Shown here: positions 16,332 to 24,836 of the stretch, piece after piece
How positions within the stretch are numbered: the stretch's first letter is position 1
Layout of the letters: the number at the start of each line of letters is the position of its first letter
Source: Deltaproteobacteria bacterium
GTDB taxonomy: Bacteria; Desulfobacterota; Desulfarculia; Adiutricales; Adiutricaceae
NCBI GenBank assembly: GCA_031264185.1
Contig: JAISEL010000001.1
Coordinates: 1 to 40,157 of the forward strand
DNA length: 40,157 nucleotides
Reading direction: 5' to 3'
Notes under the pieces: model-generated
The model's input: only the letters and a program-made list of their open reading frames with translations
Database searches by the model: none
What the model was told of the DNA's origin: nothing
Translations under genes and position numbers: made by a program

Positions 16332-17936
16332 GTGTTACTTATAATTGATAATTACGATTCTTTTACCTACAATCTGGCTCAGGCCTTTCAGGGTCTGGGT
16401 CAAAATCCGACTGTGGTCCGAAACGATGCCTGCAACCTTTTGGATTTGGCTGAAAGTCAGGAATTGGACAAAGTCTGTCTTTCTCCGGGCCCCGGACACC
16501 CCAAAGGAGCCGGGCTGAGCCTGGAGTTTCTGGAAAGACTGGCTAAAAGAGCCAAACCGGTGCCGGTTTTGGGAGTCTGTTTAGGTCATCAGATCTTAGG
16601 GGAATTTGCCGGAGTTCAGGTCATCGTGGCCGACCGGGTCATGCACGGCCGCACTTCGCCCATTACCCATGAAGCCGAAGGTCTTTTTGCCGGACTGCCC
16701 CAGAACATGACTGTGGGCCGTTACCATTCTTTATTGGTGACCGAACCTCAGCCCGGCCAGAGATACGGTTTTAAGGTTACGGCCCGGACCCCGGAAAACG
16801 AGATCATGGCTTTAGCCTACAATGATCTGCCCTGGTCCGGGGTCCAGTTTCATCCGGAATCGGTCTTAACGCCCCAGGGCCGGAACCTTTTGGGTAATTT
16901 TTTAGTTGGACCGGGCGCACCCCAGACTCCGGCTGCCGAGACTCCAAGACCTATTTCGGAGATCTTTGAGGCTTTAGGCTTAGGTGCGGATCTGACCGAG
17001 GAGCAGGCGGCCCAGGTTTTTGAACGGCTCATGAGTGGGGAAATGACAATGGCTCAGGCCGGAGCTCTTCTTCTGGCTCTCCGGACAAAAGGGGAGACAC
17101 CTTTGGAAGTGGCCGCAGCAGCAGAGGCTGTCCTAAACCGGGCTCAGATGGTTCCTCCGGTTGAGGGAACCGTTTTGGATGTGGTGGGCACAGGAGGCGA
17201 CAACCGCTTTTCCTTTAACTGCTCCACGGCTACAGCCATTACCTGTGCGGCTATGGGTTATCAGGTCTTAAAACACGGTAACCGTTCGGTTTCGTCCAGG
17301 TCCGGCAGCGCTGATGTCCTGGAAAGACTGGGCTTTAATATAGAACTGCCGGTTACGGAAATTCCGGACACTTTAGCCAAAAGTAATTTTGTCTTTCTTT
17401 TCGCTCCCCAGTATCATCCGGCTTTTAAGCATATAATGCCTGTCAGAAGGGAACTGGGGGTCAGAACTTTATTCAATATTTTAGGGCCACTCGTCAATCC
17501 GGCCCGGCCTACCCACCGCTTGATAGGTGTCTACCGGCCGGAACTTTTGGATCTCATGGCCGGAGCTTTAGCCCGTTTAGGTTCAGTTACGGCGGCCGTG
17601 GTCCACGGGGCCGGCGGCTACGACGAACTGACCACCATAGGTCCGGCTCAGGTCAGGCTTGTTTATAATAATAAAATCGAAAAAGCTGTCTTTGATCCAA
17701 GAGATTACGGTTTGGCTGAAGCCAAACCGTCTGACCTGACTATTAAAGATCCCACAGACGGGGCCAGGGTTTTAAGGTTGCTTCTGACCGGTAAAGGATC
17801 TGAACCCATGCGGGATATGCTGATATTTAACGTGGCTGCGGCCTTTTTCCTTCTGGACGGCGGGACGATGGAGGCGGCGGTAAAAAAAGCCCGAGCAGCT
17901 GTCGAATCTGGCGTTGGCCGGAAACTGCTGCCCTAG
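16332..17936 (+). CDS. trpGD: Fused anthranilate synthase glutaminase / anthranilate phosphoribosyltransferase
   Basis: One 534-residue protein for two steps. Residues 1 to about 193 are TrpG, a class I glutamine amidotransferase: DNYDSFTYNL, Cys83 in GVCLGHQ, and His174/Glu176 in VQFHPES. Residues about 208-534 are TrpD, which adds phosphoribose to anthranilate: GTGGD at 286-290, KHGNR at 314-318, and SSRSGSADVLE. The linker is short and Pro-rich. The start is GTG 16332 with AGGAG eight bases upstream. The GD fusion is known from enteric and other bacteria. All expected catalytic residues are present. Confidence 0.95.
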   Translation: MLLIIDNYDSFTYNLAQAFQGLGQNPTVVRNDACNLLDLAESQELDKVCLSPGPGHPKGAGLSLEFLERLAKRAKPVPVLGVCLGHQILGEFAGVQVIVADRVMHGRTSPITHEAEGLFAGLPQNMTVGRYHSLLVTEPQPGQRYGFKVTARTPENEIMALAYNDLPWSGVQFHPESVLTPQGRNLLGNFLVGPGAPQTPAAETPRPISEIFEALGLGADLTEEQAAQVFERLMSGEMTMAQAGALLLALRTKGETPLEVAAAAEAVLNRAQMVPPVEGTVLDVVGTGGDNRFSFNCSTATAITCAAMGYQVLKHGNRSVSSRSGSADVLERLGFNIELPVTEIPDTLAKSNFVFLFAPQYHPAFKHIMPVRRELGVRTLFNILGPLVNPARPTHRLIGVYRPELLDLMAGALARLGSVTAAVVHGAGGYDELTTIGPAQVRLVYNNKIEKAVFDPRDYGLAEAKPSDLTIKDPTDGARVLRLLLTGKGSEPMRDMLIFNVAAAFFLLDGGTMEAAVKKARAAVESGVGRKLLP

Positions 17937-18080
17937 GGAATGTTTTTAAGATTTTTGGCTTTTACTTGAGTGACTTTTGCAATCACCCTAGCAAAGGCCG
18001 GGCCTGACAGCAGCCCTGGAAGAATACCGGGCGGCCTGCTTTTAAGAGCACCGGCGGACCGGCCAAGTTCAGCAGGTCAA

Positions 18081-18098
18081 GATTCGGTGTCCCGAATC
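18081..18098 (+). repeat. Hairpin between trpGD and trpC
   Basis: GATTCGG and CCGAATC form a seven-pair stem with a four-base loop. No T-run follows. It lies within the 573-base gap between trpGD and trpC and upstream of the duplicated leader block. Confidence 0.35.
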
Positions 18099-18229
18099 GC
18101 AGGCATTGGATGATGTCTGCATCGGTCAGGCAGTCAGCGCATCAGTTCGGAAAAGTCGACTTTGATGAACGTCTGCTGCGGGCGGGAAATATCAGCGGAC
18201 CGGACTTTAAAGTTACGGCCGGCCAGGAG

Positions 18230-18509
18230 GCTGTCTGCCTGGATTCAAAAGAGTATTTTGGTTCCGAACCGGAGACCTGGTTCTGGCTGCCGGACCGGAA
18301 TGCCGGCAGGCCGGAATTCACCCCGAACAGGTGACCGCCCGGCATTCCTGGTCATTTAACTGGTCAAAGGCGCACGGCCCGCCGTTTTTTATAAATACGG
18401 CCGCCTGATTTAGAGAGCGGAAAGACGGACAATTTGTTTCTAAAATAAACTTCAGGAGGCGGTGTCGCTTCCCCGGCCTTTCGGCTGCGGGGGTACGCCG
18501 AAGAGCCGG
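18230..18509 (+). promoter_or_regulatory. Duplicated leader block A, before trpC
   Basis: This block and block B (19500-19789) share patches in the same order: GGTTCCGAAC(C/A)GGAGACC (18260 and 19529), (A/G)CGGCCGCCTGATT (18397 and 19670), TTGTTTCTAAA (18433 and 19708), TTCAGGAGGCGG (18451 and 19730), a GC hairpin, then ACGCCGAAGAG.CGGATGA running into the ATG. AGGAGG lies 50 bases before the ATG, with the hairpin in between. A frame at 18110-18334 is not convincing as a gene. The block may control trpC expression or be the trace of a duplication. Confidence 0.6.
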
Positions 18510-19316
18510 ATGAATAAACCTTCAGGCGATTTAGTTAAATTTTTTGAGGCCAAGAGAGAAGAAATTGAGGCCCTTACGGCCAATCCGCCTGCCGGAAGAT
18601 TACCTGGCCCGGTCCCGTCCGTACGGCCTGATTTTCTGGCAAGTTTAAAAAACGGCCGGCAGACAAGAGGTCTGGGGCTGATTGCGGAGTATAAGAGAGC
18701 TTCCCCCAGTTTAGGCGATATAGATCTGACTTTGGAACCATTGGGAGCGGCCCGGGCTTACCGGGCGGCCGACGCCATATCGGTTTTAACTGAGGAGAAG
18801 TATTTTAAAGGGCACCTCAGTTATTTGGAAATAATGGCTGAAGCTGAAATACCTCTTCTCCGGAAAGATTTTATTTTTCACCCCCTGCAGATTGTCCAGA
18901 CTTCGATTACAATGGCTTCAGCCGTGCTGTTGATTGTCAGGTTGACCCCGGAGGCTGGCTTATTGCAGGAACTCATTTCCCTGGCTTCATCCTTTGGCCT
19001 CCGAGCGGTAGTGGAAATTTTTGAACCTGATGAGCTGAAATTGGCCAGACAGGCCGGGGCAGAGATAATTCAGGTCAACAGACGGGATCTGAAAACTTTA
19101 AAAATTGACCCGGACAGGTCGGCAGAGATTATAAAAAAATATCCGCCTTTAGATAACGAGTTCTGGATTGCGGCCAGCGGCTTGTCGAAGCCTGAGGAAC
19201 TGGTCCGGGTCCGGGACTTAGGTTTCGGGGCGGTCTTAGTGGGGACGGCTTTAATGAAGTCAGGTCAGCCCCAAGAGGCCCTTCGAAAATTAACACAAGA
19301 CATGGCTGTCCATTAA
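18510..19316 (+). CDS. trpC: Indole-3-glycerol-phosphate synthase
   Basis: It closes the indole ring from CdRP. It has 268 residues from ATG 18510; the frame is open to a GTG at 18462, which sits only two bases after AGGAGG and is a poor start. TIM-barrel marks: IAEYKRASPS (Glu60, Lys62), ISVLTEEKYFKG, LLRKDFI (Lys119), VVEIF (Glu169) and VNRRDL (Asn190). The last strand reads AASGL where the family has AESG(I/V), so the glutamate equivalent to Glu210 of the Sulfolobus enzyme is Ala222. The GAD before VLLI is also changed to MAS. The protein is otherwise whole. It is preceded by leader block A and separated from trpFB by 473 bases. Confidence 0.92.
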   Translation: MNKPSGDLVKFFEAKREEIEALTANPPAGRLPGPVPSVRPDFLASLKNGRQTRGLGLIAEYKRASPSLGDIDLTLEPLGAARAYRAADAISVLTEEKYFKGHLSYLEIMAEAEIPLLRKDFIFHPLQIVQTSITMASAVLLIVRLTPEAGLLQELISLASSFGLRAVVEIFEPDELKLARQAGAEIIQVNRRDLKTLKIDPDRSAEIIKKYPPLDNEFWIAASGLSKPEELVRVRDLGFGAVLVGTALMKSGQPQEALRKLTQDMAVH

Positions 19317-19499
19317 GTGTTAAAATGCTCTTCATTGGGATTTTGATTTGGGATTTTAGGTTTTTTCCTAAGCTTTCTGGGGCAATTAATTTGCCCACTC
19401 GGGATAAGTATTTAACTTTTTCCCCAAGAAAGTAAAATAAGGGTCAATGTCGATCACTCCCAGCTAAAGCAGGTGGGTTGCAAAAGTCCTGGGCTGACC

Positions 19500-19789
19500 G
19501 CAGAAGGCGGCAGCCGAAAATGGCTTTGGGTTCCGAACAGGAGACCCGGCTCGGTCTTGCGTACCGAAAGGCCAGCAGGCCTGGAGTAGTCCCGGACGGG
19601 AGGCTGTTCGGACTTCCAGTTCATCTGGCCGGCCACAGGCACTCCGGCCGGTCACCGCTGCCATTGAATGCGGCCGCCTGATTCAGAGGCCGGCCGGATC
19701 GGATACTTTGTTTCTAAATCAAACTAAATTTCAGGAGGCGGCGGATCCTTCCCGGCCATTCGGCCGGGGTTTTTACGCCGAAGAGTCGG
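19500..19789 (+). promoter_or_regulatory. Duplicated leader block B, before trpFB
   Basis: Homologous to block A before trpC, with the shared patches given there. Here the hairpin between AGGAGG (19733-19738) and the ATG is perfect: CCCGGCC-ATTC-GGCCGGG (19751-19768), followed by TTTTT (19770-19774). It therefore looks like an intrinsic terminator placed just before the start codon. In both blocks the bases before the ATG read in frame as TPKSR, so the blocks are alike right into the coding start. Confidence 0.6.
19751..19774 (+). terminator. Terminator-like hairpin directly before trpFB
   Basis: A seven-pair GC stem with a four-base loop and a run of five T. It lies between an AGGAGG site and the trpFB start, so transcription stopping here would prevent trpFB and trpA expression. 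It may be a second attenuation point. The block A counterpart has a weaker stem and no T-run. Confidence 0.5.
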
Positions 19790-21646
19790 ATGAAAACAAA
19801 AAAATTTTCGCCTGAGTCTATGGTCAAACCGGTCATTAAGATTTGCGGTCTGACCGGACGCCTGGACGCAGCCAGCTGTACCCGGTTAGGGGCCGACTTA
19901 GTCGGGTTTATTTTTCATCCCCCGAGTCCCCGCTCGGTCGAACCGCTCCAGGTCAAGCACTTAAAGACTCCGGGCTGTTTTCGGGTCGGGGTTTTTATCA
20001 GCCAGAAGGCTCCGGAGATTCTGGCCGTTATGGACCAAGCCCAGCTGGATTTAGCCCAGTTGCACGGGGAGCAGGATTTAGAGGATGCCAGGGCCGTCGG
20101 ACCGGAACGGGTCATTAAAGTCTTCTGGCCGGAACGCTACGAAGATAAGGCCGAACTGGCTGCCGAAATGGAAAAATGGGCCCCTGCGGCCAGTCTGTTT
20201 TTATTTGATTCCGGTACCTCCGGCGGCGGACACAATCGGAAAATCGGTTCTCTGGCCGGTCTTAGCCGGTCGCCTAAGCCGTACCTTTTGGCCGGGGGGC
20301 TGACCCCGGAAGATTTGAGCCGGTACTGGCCCAACAAAGATCCCATGTTTTTAGGTCTGGATTTTAATTCTGGAGTGGAAATAAGGCCAGGAGTCAAAAG
20401 CCGGGAGGCTATCCAAAATTTGATGGCAGCTCTCGTCAGGGTGTCAGACAAGGATGCGGGCTCAATGAAAAAAAGTCCTATGGCCGGTTATTTCGGCGAG
20501 TTCGGCGGACAGTACGTGCCGGAAGTTTTGATGCCGCCTCTGGAGGAACTTGAAGAGGCCATGTCGGTTATCAGGCCCACCCCCGGGTTTCAGGCTGAAC
20601 TGACTTACCTTCTGACGCAGTATGCCGGCCGGCCGACTCCTTTGACCCGCTGCCCGAAGCTGTCCGAGGAACTGGGTTTATCTATCCGCTTAAAGAGAGA
20701 AGACCTGCTCCATACCGGCGCTCACAAGATAAATAATACTCTGGGCCAAGCTTTGCTGGCCAAAAAAATGGGCAAAACCGAACTGGTGGCCGAAACAGGA
20801 GCCGGACAGCACGGAGTGGCCACAGCTACGGCCGCAGCCCGGCTTGGACTTAATGCGGTCATCTTTATGGGCGAAGTGGACGTGGTCCGCCAGAAGATGA
20901 ATGTTGAACGCATGAAACTTTTGGGCGCCAGGGTTATAGCTGTTAAAGACGGCACCAGGACTTTAAAGGACGCCATTAATGAAGCCCTCCGCTACTGGCT
21001 GACAAATCAGAAGACGACCCACTATTGTTTCGGTACTTCGGCCGGTCCTCATCCTTTTCCTACTTTAGTCAGGGATTTTCAGGCTATTATAAGCAAAGAG
21101 GCCAAAGAGCAGTACTCCAATGTGGTGGGCCGGCTGCCGGATGTGGTTGTGGCTGCAGTCGGCGGAGGTTCCAACTCAATCGGGGCTTTTGCAAACTTTA
21201 TTTCCTCTAAAGTCAGGCTGGTCGGGGTGGAAGCGGCCGGTTCCGGTGAAATCGGTTGCTACAATTCCGCTCCCATCAATCTGGGCCGGTTAGGCATTCT
21301 GCACGGCCAGAGGTCAATGCTCCTTCAGACCCGCGACGGTCAGGTTCTGCCTTCCCATTCTATTTCAGCCGGTCTGGATTATCCGTCTGTAGGTCCAGAG
21401 CACGCTTATTTACATTCCATCGGCCGGGTGGAGTACGGTCTGGCCAACGATCGGGAAGCTTTGGAGGCCTTTATGACCTTAACCAGGACCGAGGGGATTA
21501 TCCCGGCTTTGGAATCCAGCCACGCTTTAGCCTGGGTCATAAAAAATAAAGACCGGCTCTCTTTGGGGGCGGAAGTTATGATCTGTCTTTCCGGCCGTGG
21601 TGACAAAGATTTAGAAATTGTTCTGGAAAATCTTAAAGTTGACTGA
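19790..21646 (+). CDS. trpFB: Fused phosphoribosylanthranilate isomerase / tryptophan synthase beta
   Basis: A 618-residue bifunctional protein. Residues about 13-215 are TrpF: the general base Cys19 in KICGLT, the general acid Asp140 in [10 protein letters not shown], and LAGGLTPED. Residues about 226-618 are Trp[14 protein letters not shown], the PLP lysine Lys313 in [25 protein letters not shown] for the PLP phosphate, and SGRGDKD near the end. The junction is a short linker with a Met at 226 that may mark the old TrpB start. Start: ATG 19790; a Met at residue 11 is an alternative. No frame break was found between the halves. trpA follows 35 bases downstream. Confidence 0.95.
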   Translation: MKTKKFSPESMVKPVIKICGLTGRLDAASCTRLGADLVGFIFHPPSPRSVEPLQVKHLKTPGCFRVGVFISQKAPEILAVMDQAQLDLAQLHGEQDLEDARAVGPERVIKVFWPERYEDKAELAAEMEKWAPAASLFLFDSGTSGGGHNRKIGSLAGLSRSPKPYLLAGGLTPEDLSRYWPNKDPMFLGLDFNSGVEIRPGVKSREAIQNLMAALVRVSDKDAGSMKKSPMAGYFGEFGGQYVPEVLMPPLEELEEAMSVIRPTPGFQAELTYLLTQYAGRPTPLTRCPKLSEELGLSIRLKREDLLHTGAHKINNTLGQALLAKKMGKTELVAETGAGQHGVATATAAARLGLNAVIFMGEVDVVRQKMNVERMKLLGARVIAVKDGTRTLKDAINEALRYWLTNQKTTHYCFGTSAGPHPFPTLVRDFQAIISKEAKEQYSNVVGRLPDVVVAAVGGGSNSIGAFANFISSKVRLVGVEAAGSGEIGCYNSAPINLGRLGILHGQRSMLLQTRDGQVLPSHSISAGLDYPSVGPEHAYLHSIGRVEYGLANDREALEAFMTLTRTEGIIPALESSHALAWVIKNKDRLSLGAEVMICLSGRGDKDLEIVLENLKVD

Positions 21647-21681
21647 TTGATTTTTAGTTTTTCAATAAGGATGCCCATATT

Positions 21682-22515
21682 ATGCGTTCCCAATCCCGAC
21701 TGACTCAGGCCATTTCCAAAGCTAACCGGGTTAAGCGTCCGGCCAGAATCCCTTTTTTGACCGCCGGCTGCCCCGATCCGGACAAGTTTTGGGACTGTTT
21801 AAAGGAACTGGACGATAACGGTGCCGATATTCTCGAAATTGGGGTGCCTTTCTCCGATCCGGTAGCCGACGGTCCGGTGATAGCCGCAGCCAGCCAGAAA
21901 GCTTTGGCCGACGGGGTTAACCTGGAGTGGATCTTAAACGGCCTGGCCCGCCATAGCTTTAGGTCTCCGATTGTTCTGATGAGTTACGCCAACCCCCTTC
22001 TGCAGTACGCCTGGGCAGAAGCAGCCGGACAGACTTTATCGGAAAAGGTGTTGGTCAGTCTCGAACTTCTGGCGCGAGCCATGCAGCCTTTGGTCAGCGG
22101 CGTGATTGTGCCCGATGTTCCTTTGGAAGAGTCGGAAAATTTCAGGGCGGCTTTTGAGGTGGCCGGTATAGATCTTATCGTTTTGGTCGGCCCCAATACC
22201 ACCAGTGAGCGGATGGGCAAGTATGCCCAGGTGGCTCAAGGCTATGTTTATGTGGTTTCGGTTTTGGGGACGACCGGAGTCAGAGAAGGACTGCCGCTGG
22301 AAGTTAAGGCCACTTTGGCCCGAGCCAGGGCAGCCTTTGATCTGCCTTTGGCTTTAGGTTTTGGTGTCAAAGAACCCAGTCAGTTGAGCGGCTTGGCCAG
22401 ACTGCCGGAAGCGGTAATCTTTGGCAGCGCTTTAGTCAGGCATCTTACGGACGGCGGCTGCTGCCGTGATTTTATGGCTCCCTGGCTGGAGGCGGCCGGT
22501 CAGCCGGCCGTTTGA
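21682..22515 (+). CDS. trpA: Tryptophan synthase alpha subunit
   Basis: It cleaves indole-3-glycerol phosphate and passes indole through the tunnel to TrpB. It has 277 residues. Catalytic Glu52 is in LEIGVPFSDP and Asp63 in ADGPVI. Other marks are PFLTAGCPDPD, VLMSYANPLLQYA, VIVPDVPLEES, VLVGPNTTSERM, VSVLGTTGVRE, and GFGVKEPSQL with the phosphate-binding loop. It is the last gene of the operon. A hairpin without T-run (GCTGCG...CGCAGC, about 22550) lies downstream. Confidence 0.96.
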   Translation: MRSQSRLTQAISKANRVKRPARIPFLTAGCPDPDKFWDCLKELDDNGADILEIGVPFSDPVADGPVIAAASQKALADGVNLEWILNGLARHSFRSPIVLMSYANPLLQYAWAEAAGQTLSEKVLVSLELLARAMQPLVSGVIVPDVPLEESENFRAAFEVAGIDLIVLVGPNTTSERMGKYAQVAQGYVYVVSVLGTTGVREGLPLEVKATLARARAAFDLPLALGFGVKEPSQLSGLARLPEAVIFGSALVRHLTDGGCCRDFMAPWLEAAGQPAV

Positions 22516-22732
22516 TTAGCAGCAGAAAAGAATGCTCCGGCCAGCAGGGCGGCTGCGATATTCCGCAGCAGCAGTATAAAAGAAATTTTCGGCGAAAAGT
22601 TTATAAATTATTAGGAAATAATCATCTGACTTGCTGGAATAATCAAGTTTTTATTAATCGGGCTGTAGATAAAAACATATATGAAGGCGGATTTTTATAG
22701 GCTGACCTCAGAGAATTAAGTCATCTGACTGA
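22516..22732. other. Gap after the trp operon
   Basis: About 215 bases. A GCTGCG...CGCAGC hairpin near 22550 may protect the mRNA end. A short plus frame at 22512-22700 overlaps the trpA end and shows no protein-like features. Confidence 0.35.
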
Positions 22733-22734
22733 CT

Positions 22735-23140
22735 AATGAGGTTGAATGTTTTGGCTCCCGGCAGGCCTGAGAGGTCCTGTTTCTTTGAAGGCCACGTATC
22801 CGTTCAAAGGTCTGTACTGGCCTGAGTTTTTACGTACTGGAAAATTGTCAATAGCATAGTTAAGATCATCATCAATTACTATTTCGGGTTTTCTTGGCCT
22901 ACCGCGTTCACCAGTAATGGGAATACCGACTTTGGTATGATAAGCTTCGGCTGACGCAGAGGTGTAGTGAGCCAATTTATCCGGCACAGACAAAGGCTTT
23001 TCGGCCAGCCGACTAGTAACATCTTTCATCACTGACACGGCGTCTTCAATCTTACCTCACCCCATGGAAACTTTTTATGCACGAGAAGAGGCGTCTATGA
23101 TGATCCAGATCCATCTTCTTCCTATATCAAATTTTTTATG
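22735..23140 (-). pseudogene. IS1-like DDE transposase remnant
   Basis: On the minus strand the pieces read WIWIIIDASSR (near 23120), then after a shift IEDAVSVMKDVTSRLAEKPL, and AYHTKVGIPITGERGRPRKPE followed by LNYA. This matches the DDE region of IS1-like transposases: 'W.W..iDA.SR', a helix with RL, then 'SDG...Y' (decayed to VPDKLAHY), and the 'GRPRKP....DL.YA' segment. The frame is broken at about 23040 and the end has drifted. The exact IS group is not settled. Confidence 0.55.
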
Positions 23141-23460
23141 TAAATTCTTTATATTAAAATGTTTATAGACAGTAAATTTTTAAAAAAATAGTAAATTAAA
23201 ATAATTAACAACTTTTTAAGTAATTATAGTTTAATATAGTTTTTTAAACTATTTTATTATATCAATAGACTAATAAATTGATAGATTATTGATATTTATT
23301 ATAAAATAATATAGTTAATTAAAATAATAAAATTAGCTATTCACATTTTTTTATAAACTAAGATCTAATTAAAAGCCGAAAAATTTCTTGCTTTACCCAT
23401 TCCAAGTGTTAAAATCAAATATATCGCTGGCTTGTATCAGGATATCTGTCTTATTTGTCA
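23141..23460. other. AT-rich gap
   Basis: About 320 bases of nearly pure A+T with no gene. It may hold the promoter of the structured RNA just downstream, but no clear -35/-10 pair stands out. Confidence 0.35.
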
Positions 23461-23524
23461 AGCTCTGACTTCAGATCTTTTCTGAGATAATCTTGCAAAA
23501 GGCAGCCGGCAGCCGCGCGAGTTC

Positions 23525-23593
23525 GGGGCCAAATCCCTTAAAGTAATTGGAGCGACGGTTCCAGAAAAAGAGAGCGTTTGGCCCCTCTTTTTT
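23525..23593 (+). terminator. Structured RNA ending in a terminator, upstream of the C45 gene
   Basis: GGGGCCAAA (23525-23533) and TTTGGCCCC (23577-23585) pair perfectly over nine bases and are followed by TCTTTTTT. The loop holds a smaller hairpin (TGGA...TCCA). A TCAGA...TCTGA hairpin lies about 50 bases upstream. The terminator ends 63 bases before the acyltransferase start, so it is either the end of a small RNA or an attenuator for that gene. Confidence 0.6.
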
Positions 23594-23656
23594 CTATCAA
23601 GATATTTTAGTCTAAATCCAGACAGCTTTTTTAAAAATACAGCCGTTGGTGAAATT

Positions 23657-24751
23657 ATGTCCTCTATGCCTGTTTTGGAACTGACCGGAGAAGGCCGCAG
23701 TCTTGGCCGGGCCCACGGCGAGGCCTTAAAAGAGCGGATTCGGGAATTTTATCAAAAGGCTTTTGAGATCCACGCCCAAAATATGGCCTTTAAAGCCACC
23801 CGCCAGGATCTTCTGGATTTTACCCGCAGAAATTTGGCCGCTTTAAACCGCTACTCACCGCTTTTGTGTCAGGAGATGGCGGGTATAGCTGAAGGGTCAG
23901 GGCTGGAATTTGATGATATTTTGTTTTTGAACTCATTTTTAGAGTTTGAGGATCTAAGGCCTCCGGCTTTGGGAGGCGAGCTTCTGGCCAAACCACTATG
24001 GGGGTGTACAAGTTTTAATATTCTTCCAGAAGCTGCGAAAGACGGTCAGACGTATTTGGCTCAGACTTATGATATGGAACCTTTTTACGGTAAGTATAAC
24101 GTTGTCTTAAAAATCAAAAGGCCGGGCGGGTCGGAAATTGTTTACACAATGGCCGGGATTTTGGGCTTAAACGGCTTAAACGACCGGGGAGTGGGTTTAG
24201 TCATCAATAAGCTGGTGGCCAAAGATGCCAGGCCAGGAGTCATTTATCCTTTCATTGTCCGTCAGGCTTTAGCTCAGGACAGACTTGGGGATGCTTTTGG
24301 CGTCATTGTTTTTACCTCCCGAGCCGCAGGTATGAATTATCAGCTGGCCAGCCGGGACGGACTTGGTTTTTGCCTTGAGCTTTCGGCCGGGCAGTATTTT
24401 TTAATTCCCATTGACGGGGCGGTAGCCCACACGAACCATTATTTGGAACCGTTTATGAGGAATTTTGAGGCCCCCAACTGGCTGTGCCATGGCGGCTCTT
24501 ATGTCCGGCGGGAAGTGGCATCTAGGTTCTTAAAACAAAATCACGGCCGTATAGATCTGGAAATGATTAAAAGTATAACCAGAGATCATACTAATCACCC
24601 CAGATCCATCTGCGCCCATTACTTTAAAGGAGAAAAAGAGACCTCAGCCGGGTCCACAGTGGCCGGGATTATTCTGGATTTAAATAGATGTGTTATGCTG
24701 GTCTGTCAAGGTAATCCCTGCCAGAATCATTACCATGAGATCTCATTTTAG
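23657..24751 (+). CDS. C45-family autoproteolytic acyltransferase/hydrolase
   Basis: A 364-residue Ntn-hydrolase of the penicillin acyltransferase (C45) family. These proteins cut themselves before a Cys, which then becomes the N-terminal nucleophile of the beta chain. The cleavage site is visible as WGCTSF with Cys117. Other family marks are RSLGRAHGEALKERI, MAGIAEGSG, QTYDMEP, AGILGLNGLNDRGVGL and AHTNHYLEP. No signal peptide is seen. Members act on amide bonds of varied small molecules; the substrate here is unknown. ATG 23657 has no clear Shine-Dalgarno site; ATG at residue 4 is an alternative. The gene stands alone between decayed regions, after a terminator-like RNA. Confidence 0.88.
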   Translation: MSSMPVLELTGEGRSLGRAHGEALKERIREFYQKAFEIHAQNMAFKATRQDLLDFTRRNLAALNRYSPLLCQEMAGIAEGSGLEFDDILFLNSFLEFEDLRPPALGGELLAKPLWGCTSFNILPEAAKDGQTYLAQTYDMEPFYGKYNVVLKIKRPGGSEIVYTMAGILGLNGLNDRGVGLVINKLVAKDARPGVIYPFIVRQALAQDRLGDAFGVIVFTSRAAGMNYQLASRDGLGFCLELSAGQYFLIPIDGAVAHTNHYLEPFMRNFEAPNWLCHGGSYVRREVASRFLKQNHGRIDLEMIKSITRDHTNHPRSICAHYFKGEKETSAGSTVAGIILDLNRCVMLVCQGNPCQNHYHEISF

Positions 24752-24836
24752 ATCTTGTGGCGGTTAATTTAGGCTGAAATGCCTATTCTTAAATATAATG
24801 CTGCTTACGGACAGAATAGCCGCATAAATTTGAGGC

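Noticed and set aside
18110-18334. 74-residue plus-strand frame with TWFW, as a possible second trp leader peptide
   Set aside because: The W codons are not kept in the homologous block B, and no terminator follows in the right place.
22512-22700. 62-residue frame after trpA
   Set aside because: It overlaps the trpA stop, has no SD site and shows no family-like features.
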